DNA of 64,000 nt from Rhynochetos jubatus (lineage: Eukaryota > Chordata > Aves > Eurypygiformes > Rhynochetidae), in assembly GCA_027574665.1 (NCBI GenBank), contig CM050649.1, positions 66,368,150-66,432,149 on the forward strand, given 5' to 3'. Shown one piece after another: positions 23,043 through 33,511 of the stretch. Below the pieces are notes generated by a model. That model made no database searches, was not told the DNA's origin, and saw only the letters and a list, made by a program, of their open reading frames with translations. Position numbers and translations under genes: made by a program. The first letter of the stretch is position 1. Each line of letters begins with the position of its first letter.

Positions 23043-23220
23043 AAAGGCTAAAATCAAGTAGTATCAAGGGCAAAAAAAGTGTTAAGGATAGCTTGGGATT
23101 TTCCCTCATGTCACAAGTAACAGCTCCTTTGGGGTCACACCACCAAAGTTAATAGGAATTATTCTGAAAGGCTATGGTATATGGTCATGAACTCTTGTGG
23201 TTGGTTAAACATATACAATA

Positions 23221-23226
23221 TTTATT
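23221..23226 (-). terminator. Candidate poly(A) signal of lysozyme gene A
   Basis: Minus-strand AATAAA about 430 bp after the stop codon of gene A. It is the first good signal downstream. Confidence 0.45.
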
Positions 23227-23657
23227 GCAAATATTCAGTTCCAAAACGGCAAATTGTTAGCAATCAGTTCTGTACTGCTGTTAGACACATGCATTGATAG
23301 GTGAAATCTAAGGCAGGTGAAATCTTGTTAAGTAGTGTTATGACTTTCTTGCAGCATTAATGTGCTGCTCGAGAAACTGCAAGTGCAGGTGAAAATTCTG
23401 CCTGATTATTCTCACAAAGTGAGATAAAAAAATAAATGGCAAAAGATAGATTACAGTTTGGATTATTAGCACTGACTTTTAAAGCGGTTTTTAAAGTGAT
23501 TTTTGTAGCCTTAGCTGAAAAAAAACAGTTGAAAGCTTGCACTTGTTTCTGGCTTCATTGCTCTCCTCCATTCTTACTGTTTCTGTGGGAGAAACCAAGG
23601 ATTTTTTCAAATTAGCAGAAAAATATGCAATCAATGACTAATCATCGCTTAGATATC

Positions 23658-26600
23658 TCAGTATCCATTTCTCTTATAAAACTTGGCTCTTGCAACCACA
23701 TCGTTGGCGTAGTCATTGTGTGTTGTGCCAATATCCATCCTGTCGTAGGTCTGGACGTTGTTAGGTCCCATGTTATAGGCTGAGATCCCACCTGAAGTGA
23801 GAGTGAAACACATAAACAGAGGTGATACGTTGTCCGTAAATAAGCAAACAAACAAACCCCACAACTTAAATGTGGTGCTTTAGTTTGCAGCTCTCTCTTC
23901 AACAGTATTGTATTACCGTGTCCAGCCATTTTTGCCACTGAGTTGTTCCTTTTGTGTTTTTACTTTGTGAAGAAATCGTAATTTCCTCCTTTATGTCCAG
24001 ACTTGGCGATCGTTGTCCCCCCTCGCTGTGTTTCGCTAATGTAACATCTTCAGTTGCACGACTGCTTCCTTTTGTGTGTATCCCGTCCTGTCTACCTGTG
24101 TTAATAACCTCAGGCATATTTGAGTTGTGGTTGGAACAAAGGGATCCGGCCATGATGCCTTCCACTGTAACCAGTGCTCAAGAATATAACTGGTTTTACT
24201 TCAGAGAGGACCATACATTTTCAAAATTAGCCTGTTCCTTCTTTTCAATTGCCAGGGTAGTAGCTTTTTGTAGGTGAGTGTAGAAACACAAAACAAACAA
24301 AATTGAGGGGGGTGGAGATAAACCCACCATTACTCCTTGCCACTGAAAAATGTCATAAAATCTGCTACGATTTCCAAAAGCCGGCTAGAAAGCTAACCGC
24401 ATCTTATTCCTCCGTTCCTTTTAGTGAGCGTCAAGGAATATCGTTCCACGCCTCAGTAAAATGAACAGCGGGACTGGGATGTGTTTAGTTTTCTAAAGTG
24501 CTCAGTTTCATAGCATTACTGTGGTTGACTTCTACATGTGATGCATTTTAAAGCTGACAAAATTCTACCTTTGAGCTGCTGTTCCTTTGTCCACGTTGGG
24601 AATTTCTTCTGGATTTCATTTATCATCCCACATAAAATCTCTGTGCCTTGCACTAAGTGCTCTTCACTGTCCCACGACCCGACAATATTATGGTAGCGTT
24701 TGTCAACCTGGAATGGAGACAGCAATATCAGCACACCAGAAACCCCACTATTTAGAGCTCTTTGTTGCTTACAGGCTGCTTGTATTCTTTTTGATCTTTA
24801 ATCTCATGGTTTCCCTCTTCTGTGATTGTATAGAGAGGAAGCCAAGGCCAAGCCAAGGCCAAGTGCAGGGTCCTGCACCTGGGTCGGGGCAATCCCAAAC
24901 ACAAGGACAGGCTGGGTGGGGAATGGATCGAGAGCAGCCCTGAGGAGAAGGGTCTTGGGGTGCTGGTGGACGAGAAGCTGAACATGAGCCGGCAGTGTGC
25001 GCTGGCAGCCCAGAAAGCCAACCGTATCCTGGGCTGTATTCGGAGAAGCGTGGCCAGCAGGTCGAGGGAGGGGATTCTCCCCCTCTACTCTGCTCTCGTG
25101 AGACCCCACCTGCAGTGCTGCCTCCAGCTCTGGGGCCCTCAACATCAGAAGGATATTGACCAGTTGGAGTGAGTGCAGAGGAGGCCACGAAGATGCTCAG
25201 AGGGCTGGAGCCCCTCTGCTGTGGGGACAGGCTGAGAGAGTTGGGCTTGTTCAGCCTGGAGAGACGTTATTGCACCTTCCAGTACCTGAAGGGGCCTACA
25301 AGGAAGCTGGGGGGGGACTTTTTACAAGGGCCTGTTGTGACAGGACAAGGGGTAACAGGCTTAAATTGAAAGTGGGGAGATTCAGATTGGATATCAGGAA
25401 GAAGTTCTTCCCAGAGAGGGTGGTGAGGCACTGGCACAGGTTGCCCAGAGAAGCTGTGGGTGCCCCATCCCTGGCAGTGTTCCAGGCCAGGCTGGATGAG
25501 GCTTTGAGCAACCTGGTCTAGTGGAGGGTGTCCCTGCCCATGGCAGGGGGGTTGGAACTGGATGGTCTTTAAGGTCCCTTCCAACCCAAACCAGTCTGTG
25601 ATTCTATGAAGAAAACTCAGCTCGAGGTGCAAGTGACACCAGTGGATGCGGGAATAGCAGACTACTGGGGCACTGAAGGGGAATGCCTGCCCCACCTCCT
25701 TGTCTGTCAGAGCCTTGACAACCAGCACAGCTGCTGCTGTGAAGGTGTCTGGGTGCAGAAGGCGGGCTTACTGCTGCCTAAGCTTTAGCAGCTGCAAGGT
25801 GGCTGCTCCTCTCTTCCCCAGCTGTGTCAAGGGTGGGAAAGCCCCTGCTTCCTCTACGGATCTCCCCTTAATCTCTGCCTCAGTTCTGCTCTTCTCCTTC
25901 CTCCCTCTCCTTCTCTTTTTCTCCACCTCTTATCTGTGGGGTAGTAAAGCACAAATCTGAGGTCCTGGAGCTGTTATAAAAGCGAATCCCAGTGTGTGCA
26001 GCAAATGTTTAGGGATTGTACGGATAAATGCACAATTTGGCAAACAAGTGAGGCGTGAATGTAGGCATGAATAATGAAGCGATATCCCCCACTAGCCAGG
26101 GCCCTGTGGTGCACCAAGGGTAATTAACCTGAGTGTATGGAGCTGCAGCCCACAGGCCTATGTGCTTAGTTAAAAAAAAAAAAAAAATCTTTTTGAAATA
26201 AGATGTATTACCTGAAGTATGAAATAGGAACTATTAATCTCTTCATTCCCAAGAGAGTGCTGGGAAGGAGGCAGCAGTTTCATGGTGCAAGGGCAGTCTG
26301 CTCATGCCCTGACACTCATCAGGGACCTTCCTGGTGCTGGGAGCTGACAGCTGGGTCAGCATTGGCTTTATTTTGGCCAAAGAATTGGCTGAGAAGGTCT
26401 AGGGCATTGCGTTTCAACAGGGGCCCTGCTGCTCTTCTGGCTTTCTGCTTCAAAAGAAAGACGAGGTATATGCTTTTAAGAAGGCTGTGACCTTACCTGC
26501 ATTAAACCAAAGGCATTTCCATAGTCACCCCAGCCGTTCTCCAGCACTGTCCCAGCGTGCGACTCTCGAGAGATAATACCAGCAATCACAGCTGGGTCAA

Positions 26601-27918
26601 CACGCTTGCTCTTGCCAACTTTTGTAATCAGGGCTTGGTATTTCTTCATGTTCTTCAAATCTCTTTCTGCAATCTTCTCTGAGGCAGGAACTCCTACAAC
26701 ACAAGTTGCGTGACTTTCGCTTTCATTTCTGAAAGTCAGAAACAAGTTGTACTAACAGTCGTTATGACCGAGCTGACATTTTGAACCCTTCTGAATCTAT
26801 TTGGAGAGAAGCGATGATAGAATTGACCAATTTTGCTGAAGGGTAAGTGCCCTAGAAATCAATACACAAATGATAAAAAAGACTTTTTAACTTAGGTCAT
26901 GAGGGAAAACCCTCTTAAGGGAGAGAGAAAAGCAGACTCAGTGGCAGGGGTTGGATGCAGTCAGCAGACCTTGGATTTCCTCTGTGATGTTCTTGAATAT
27001 TCCGTAGAACTTCTCAACAGCAGCTCTGTTCCCAGCATAAACTTACATGCCCACGCAGGATCTTGGCTGGTTGCGGAGAAATCCGCTTGCAGTCAGAGAC
27101 TGGAATCTGTAATCAGCGTGAGCTTGTGCGTGAGTGTAAGGGGAGACGAACAACAGAATTAGTGCCTACCTGCATAGCTCAGTCCTTCTGGTTCCGCAGT
27201 TGCCTCCGAAGCTCCAGTTGTGTCAACATTCAGTATATTCCCGTAACAGCCTAAGGGCAGTATTTAGAACCAAGCATCAGGCCAGCGCAGTGTGTGACGC
27301 ATCCGTTAAATGGTTTTGGATCCATGACTGAAACCCATGGCATCGTTTTGATACTAGTACAGGCATTTATGCTAGCAGATGCGATCGTGGTATCGTATGC
27401 TCTGGAAAGGATTACCTCTCGGTCATGCTGGCATAAAGCTGCAGTGTGGCTCGTGAGGTGAACTAGCTCGTGCACCGTTCATCTCCACAAGTTTTGGCTT
27501 GCCTAAAACTTAGCTGTCTAAGCTTGTGACTTGTGCTGCCCACATAGCTGATGGAGAAAGGCACCTCCAAATACAGGATTTTCTATTCCAACATAAAGAA
27601 ATCAGTGAGAGCCAAAAGAAATCCTACACTACTTTACCATCCTGCAGCTTGCTTTTCCATACCTACTGCCAACAGGAAAAAATCAAAGAGAAACATCCTT
27701 CAACTACCTCCATGACAATTTATCTGACTTGTGATTCCTTTGATGTGTAATTTATCTGCCTTTGTCTGTTGCCTAAACACACTGTTGCAGAATTGAAAAT
27801 ACAGGAACAGCGACTGAGAGGAACAATGCCAACCCGAGCCCAGCAGCTAATGGAAAACAGACTTTGGTACAGCAAATTATTTACTAGAATATTAGAAAAA
27901 AAATCACAGACCTGACAT
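23658..27918 (-). CDS. Goose-type lysozyme A, cysteine-poor, probably non-secreted
   Basis: Coding exons in transcript order are 27918-27912 (proposed, 7 nt), 27250-27170, 26693-26497, 24707-24569 and 23791-23658. They total 558 nt and 185 residues. It belongs to glycoside hydrolase family 23 and cleaves peptidoglycan. The catalytic Glu is present in [12 protein letters not shown]. The active-site Asps are present in [13 protein letters not shown] and at the next exon start (VDKRYH). Of the four conserved g-lysozyme cysteines only the first (CYGN) remains. The second and third read ASEATA and LSYAG, the fourth reads KSKRVDP, and a new Cys is in EILCGM. The other two genes carry a 43-nt signal-peptide exon; I found none here. 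The best first exon gives MSG joined to [12 protein letters not shown], with A at -3 and phase 1 as in the paralogues. This gene resembles fish g-type lysozymes, which lack both signal and disulfides. Exons 2-5 are secure; exon 1 is inferred. Confidence 0.85.
24840..25608 (+). mobile_element. 5'-truncated CR1 LINE in intron of lysozyme gene A
   Basis: It begins in the CR1 reverse-transcriptase C-terminus. The frame reads [18 protein letters not shown] and then [11 protein letters not shown], followed by a stop. It runs through the full 3' region to 'ccaaccca' and the ATTCTATG tail. It is well preserved and lies antisense to the lysozyme gene. Confidence 0.93.
25609..26496 (-). other. Intron of lysozyme gene A
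   Basis: Ordinary intron sequence with an A run at about 26171-26187. No exon or repeat was recognised. Confidence 0.55.
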
Positions 27919-27990
27919 GTTTGCTGCAGGATGTTTCCCCAACCTTCTCACTGCACTTCCTAGAGACAAATGGGCTTTTTATCTGCTGGC
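27919..27990 (-). promoter_or_regulatory. Proposed promoter and 5' UTR of lysozyme gene A
   Basis: On the minus strand GATAAAAAG (27975-27983) is a TATA-like box about 60 bp before the proposed ATG at 27918, leaving room for a roughly 30-nt leader. The other two lysozyme genes also have TATA boxes and very short first exons. This is inferred from spacing, not from any transcript. Confidence 0.4.
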
Positions 27991-30730
27991 GGCGCTTTGG
28001 AGCAGTTGACTCAGTGCACTTCCCATATGCTGCTGGTATTACGGGAAACGGGAGTGACTAACCGCTTGTGCATGCACCCAAACACAATGGGATTTCTGCT
28101 TTACATCCCGAGCACAAGTACAGTTTTACAAATGAAATACCTTTTAATTTAATTTAAAACCCCGCTGCTAACAGTTTGGAACTAGGAGGAGCCTCATCTG
28201 AAAACAGCTGCCCCCCTGCCGTTGTTCGGAGCAGTAATGTGCTGACAATGGGAAAACGGGAACCTGCGCTTTTGGATGTAGTAAAGCTTTTGCAGGCAAA
28301 GACCCGGCAACAATAACATGACCCAGAGCTGCAGCCACTGAGAATCTGGGTATGCAGAGACTATTGCCAGGTCCCTGTTGTTATCCCATCTTGCACAGTG
28401 ACAACAAAGGTGAACACACAAATCCAAATTAGCAGGTGATGTGGATCAAAGCCACTGTTCAGCAGTAAGGAAAAAATTGCCACTGGATGGCAGACCTCCC
28501 TGTCACTGCTAATCCATCCTGACATGTGTCTCCCCCCTGGTAAATTTTGTGAGGGTGAAACGCTTCGCTCTTTCATCAGCTCTTTCACATTTTAAGCCAG
28601 AGAATTCATCTTGTGTTGTGTTGAAATATTTAATTCCATAAGTTTTTTCTGTGCTGTTGATACTTCCTATCGAGAACCAGTTGCAAAAAGTCACAGCAGC
28701 CCGAGCTCTTTGAGTTCATGATTACGAGTGAATTTAAAGGTTGAAATACAGGGAAGCACCTCTGGCAGGAAGGAAAACAAAACGTATGGCTCATACAGGA
28801 GTGAAATAAAAAGATACTGAAAATTCAAAACACCACTGAAGATGATTCACAAACCAGTAATGTCCAAATGGCCTGTGCTCCCTTGTGGCTGGGAGTGAAT
28901 TGTAAAGGATGTACTAGTTTGCTAGTTCTACATCACAGCGATCGAGGCCGGCAGGCAGATCTCCTGTGCTTTCTGGAGCACTATCCAAAAGTTACTGTTG
29001 AATCATACGCCTGTATGGAGTCTTGCACGTCTTGGAAAGTGTTCCTCACCAAACCTGTATTCAGACCACTGGGGGAGAATGGCATGTCCACACGATGGTT
29101 CGTAACGAAGGCCCTGCCTGTCATCCCCAGGTGGTCCCCATCTTCTCTGTAAGAGCTAACTTTCTTGTGGTTTTGCATATGGAAAATTCCAGTCCTACAA
29201 TGGGCCAGCTGCAGTTTTATCATGTTTACACAAACTCTTTTTCTTAATGCTCCTGAGCAAGGGTTAGTTGTCTAGATCAATTAAAAAGGAAACGATAAAA
29301 AATGTCACGACCTCAGTCGAATGAAAAAGTACAGACAGATTGGCAGCAAGATAAAGAATTGCAGAGTAAGACGTTCCAAAGGATCACAAAGGAATCGGTC
29401 AAGAGTTTTTCTTAAAAAAATTTAAAAGTTGTTCTAAATACCATATATGTATAAAAGTATAGAAACGTGCCAGGTAGGCTGTGAGCCTGGAGCACTCGGG
29501 CAATGAGGAAACAGGGGAGAGGGCTGTATGCGTCTCAGGAACTAGGATATGTAATTTGTACCCTATTGCTCCGAAGCGCGCTCTCCTGTGTGGGGATGCC
29601 CGCCGTTGCAATCGTGAATAAAATGCTGCTTCACTGAGATCCCTGCCTGAGCCTGAGTCATTGGCTTGCGAGTGTTCCTCATGTTCTCTGAGCTGTAGTT
29701 AGCCGAACCAAGCACAGTCCTTGGCTGAGGCCTTTCTGGTGGTGATTAGCACGAAGACTTCGCGTGTCTCCCAGAGGATAACGCTATGTTCTGCATCCTA
29801 GTGTGGCGGTTGCCTTCGTACCACAGCAGGACACACCTGCCCTGCCCGCTCCCACCTCCCACCCCACTGCCTTGCTCTGTCCCTGGGCTAGGGACGCTGG
29901 TGTTGTCGGTCCCCAGGCCGGAGGGCAGGAGACGGTGGATGTTGATAACTAAATCCCCCCTACAGGGAGGCAAATCCTGCTGTGCGGAGCGCGGCTCACC
30001 TCGGTGGTGTGGCTGGGGAGGAGTTGCCACCCACCCACATGGAGGGATGTCTGCCGTCAACGTCTGCTGTGAGGTTTGCAGCCATCTCCATGTGCATGTA
30101 AGAAGGGCCTTGTGAAGATACATAGGAAGCTGATTATACCTTTGCTAAGGCAAATTACAAAACTTTGGAGATTTTTGTCTGAATAAGGCTGTACTGCTGA
30201 GCACTTTGGTACAAGATAAGACAAAAGACGGTAGCTTTAAAACATGTATGTAGAACACAAGTCATTTCATAGCAGCTTTAGCTGAAGTGTCAGCAAAATG
30301 CCTTTCAGCTAATGGAGCCCATGAGTTAGTGAGCGCTGGGACAGCAACATCCCTCCGTGCTGGTCCTGGGAACTGGTAACATGAGGCATCTGCAGAAGCA
30401 ACTGATCAGCCTGCAGGAGTCGATCTGAGTTGAACAGGGATCAGCATTGGTACCTCTGGGTGATTTGTGTAGCCCACATTTCAAAACAAACAAGTGAATC
30501 ACCTGAGTTTCCAAGGGTATGCTGCCAGACAGCCACTTTTCCAGGGTGGCAACAAGGCAGACACTTCCCAGCCTACCAACCCATGCAAACTGTTCCCAGC
30601 ACCACGTGGGCTGTGGTGATGGTGACAAGCAGGCTCTTTCCAAGTCAAGGTGACTTGCTAGGGCAAGTACATAGTTACAAGACAGGTTCAAGAGGAAGTC
30701 AGCAAGGCAAAATCAGGATCAGCATGTTAC
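27991..30730. other. Intergenic DNA between lysozyme A and a solo LTR
   Basis: I searched the minus strand here for a signal-peptide exon (short hydrophobic run with a phase-1 GT donor) and found none that fits. No gene or clear repeat is visible. Confidence 0.5.
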
Positions 30731-31325
30731 TGTGCTGGTTTGGACTGGAATAGAGTTAATGGTCTTTATGATAGCCAGTACAGGGCTGTATTTTGAGTCT
30801 GTGCTGTAAACAGTGCTGATAACACAGGGATGTTTCAGTTTCTGCTGAGCAGTGCTGACACAGAGTCAAGGCTTTTCCTGCCTCTCACACCACCCCACCA
30901 GCGAATGGGCTGGGGGTGCACGAGAAGATGGGAGGGGACACAGCTGGGACAGCTGACCCCAACTGACCAAAGGGATATTCCATACCATATGATATCATGG
31001 TCTGCGTATAGAGCTGGGGGAAGAAGAAAGAAAGGGGAATGTTTGAAGTGATGGCACTTGTCTTCCCAAGTAACCATTAACACATGCTGGAGCTCTGCTT
31101 TCCTGGGGATGGCTGAACACCTGCCTGACCATGGGAAGTGGTGAATGAATTCCTTGTTCTGCTTTACTTGTGTGTGTGGCTTTTGCTTTGCCTATTGAAC
31201 AGCCTTTATCTCAGCCCATGGGTTTTCTTACTTTTATCCTTCTGATCTTCTCCCCCATCCAACTGGGGGAGGAGTGAGCGAGCGGCTGTGTGGGGTTTAG
31301 TTTCCAGCGGGGGTTAAACCGAAGA
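30731..31325 (+). mobile_element. Solo ERV LTR with 5-bp target-site duplication
   Basis: A 595-bp LTR begins TGTGCTGGTTTGGACTGG and carries 'ataacacagggatgtttcag', 'aaagggatattccataccat' and 'cacctgcctgaccatgggaag'. It ends in the '..gggttaaacc' region. The 5 bp before (30726-30730) and after (31326-31330) are both GTTAC, a target-site duplication of the size made by ERVL-type elements. The 3' terminus has lost the usual CA. The same family, reversed, is at 49089-49690. Confidence 0.88.
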
Positions 31326-31559
31326 GTTACAAAGCCAGGTGCATACAGACTTCCAGTGCAGCTCAGGTGAGGACCCAGGGCAAGGTTGTGAGCTCAAATG
31401 CAGCTCCTGAAACAGCAGGCAGAAGGTGCATGGGCAGGGAGAAGAGATGAGGCTCCTCATAGTGTGGTATCAGAGCTGACCTTCACTGTAGGCAACCAGA
31501 CCCCTGGGAGAGAGGGGGAAGAGGCTGCAGAGCTTGTCATTGTAGTCAGGGCCCAGACA

Positions 31560-32440
31560 GCCTGGCCACCCCAAAGCTGACTCTTCTCCAGGCTGAGTGG
31601 ACCCACCTCCCTCAGCGTCTGTGTGTGTGTGTCCTGTGCTCCAGCCCCTGACCAGCTTGGTGGCCCCTGCTGCACTCCCTCCAGCGTGTCGGTGTCCCTC
31701 TTGTATCAGGGAGCCCCAGACTGGGTACAGAGCTCCAGGTATGCTCTCACAAGCACGAAAGAGAGGGAAATGGTCGCTGCCCCCCCTGCTGGCTTGGAGT
31801 TTGTTAGTGCAGATCAGGGAGCTCTTAGTCTACATCTCCGCAGGGGCACATGGTGTCCGCCAGAACTCTCAGGTCCATTTTGGAGAGCTTACTGTCTGGA
31901 CAGGTGGCCCCAGCCCATACCGGCCCATGAGGTTATTCTGTCCCAGGGCCTTGCCTTTGTCTTAATTGATCGCCACGGGGTTGCCATCAGCCCATTTCTC
32001 CAACCTCTCCAGTTTCCCACATTTGGTATCAGCTGCGAACTTGCTGGGAGCGCTCTCTGTTCCCAGTCCAAATTGCTGCTGAAGACACAAAGCAGTACCG
32101 GCTGCCGGATCCGTCCCCAGGAGGTGCCACTAGCCACAGTTCTGCAGCAGGACCCTGTGACGCTGACCACCACGTCTTGAGCCCCGCAACTTCCTAGCCG
32201 ATTTTCTACCTGCCTGTCCAGCCCGTGTCTCACCAGTCTGACTGTAAGTATCCTACGGCAGGCTGGGGCCAAGACCTTGCTAGGTTAAGGTGTACCATAT
32301 CCACACCTCACCCCTCTTCCATAAAGCCCGTCACCTCCCCGCAGGAGGCAAACAGGTTGGCCAGGCACTATTTGTCCTGTTAAAATCTGTGCTGGATGTT
32401 TGCAGCATGGTCTGTGATTGCTCCTGGGAGGATGCGTATC
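31560..32440 (-). mobile_element. CR1 LINE fragment (reverse transcriptase to 3' region)
   Basis: Reverse-oriented CR1 with 'gactcttctccaggctgag', 'ccctgaccagcttggtggcc', 'ggtatcagctgcgaacttgctg' and 'ggaggcaaacaggttggcc'. The extreme 3' tail is absent. Frames are broken. Confidence 0.85.
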
Positions 32441-33511
32441 ATAATTCTGTGCACTGTTAAGGCTTTGGATTGCATTTTCTTACCCATTTAAGATGCTGGC
32501 AGCCTAATTATTTTGAGATACAGTTATTCCCAGTCCAAGAAGGTGTGCTCATTGTGGAAGAATACAGAAAGTTCCTTCAGCTTGGCTTGCACTGCTTGCT
32601 GCCACACCAAACCCTTTGGCCCTTGAGAACGTGTGTCACTCAGTCCTGGAGGCATCTACCCCTCTCTTTTCATTGCCTTTCCACCCTCCCACCTCTGAAA
32701 TATTTCAGTTCCAAATCTAGAAGGAATAGGAGCACCAAAATACTCCAAACTCAGAGACTGCTGTTTTCCCAAGTGTCACTCTTCTACAGGAAGCAGAGAG
32801 CGGAAAAGAATTTTATGACATGCAAATAGGTATTTAATCCTGTTCCCTTCTCAGTTTCTCTGTCTAAAACTAACATCACACTTATCCAAACTTTGCTAAC
32901 ACACAGGATGAGTACACTGGAGTCCTGCTTTGTTTGCTGATAACACTTTTATTCAATTTCTGTTTGCTTATTTCTTTATGACTGAAAACATCCATCTCCA
33001 TTCTATGCATTTATATGAAAAATTAGCATTCAGAAAAAAATTACTATTCCATAGCATAATGCAAATGTCAAGCAGGTTTGAAGAAATAAATCATTAAGCT
33101 AATACCCAAGGAAGTATTTTGCCTTTTGATTTCTTAAGAGAATGACAGATTTTGGCAGAACTGTTTTTTAAGATCTGGAAGGCAGTAAATTATCAATAGC
33201 AAACCAAGATAGTCCTCATAACTCAGAGAAGTATATAGATAGCGGACACCCCCCACCCCCTCTGATTTTGGTAATATTCACTTTGTAAAATCCAAGCCGT
33301 ATTGCTTGTAAAGAAAGTACATGACTGGTGTCTTACTGAATATTGTTTTAAAAATTGAGGGCTTTAGTCTGCACATTCTTATTCATGTGTATCATTCCTT
33401 TACTTTTGCACCTGTAATGGGTTTGCAGAGTACAGCTGCTCCGTGTCTTGGCTCCTTCTGGGATGTCATGCAGGTGATGGTAAGGAAGTTGCTCTGTGGA
33501 GATTCCCAAGT
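32441..33511. other. DNA downstream of lysozyme gene B
   Basis: Minus-strand AATAAA at about 32949-32954, some 560 bp past the stop of gene B, may be its poly(A) signal. Nothing else recognised. Confidence 0.45.

Noticed and set aside
25267..25728. 153-codon minus frame and similar frames at 22739, 42894 and 60312
   Set aside because: These are antisense readings of CR1 3' ends; the same meaningless peptide recurs at every CR1 copy.
27251..27475. Minus frame running into lysozyme A exon 2
   Set aside because: It is in another frame and hits a stop at the splice acceptor; it is intron sequence.
28194..28427. Possible signal-peptide exon for lysozyme A (VMLLLPGLCLQ)
   Set aside because: No acceptable phase-1 GT donor follows the hydrophobic run, and the context does not resemble the signal exons of genes B and C.
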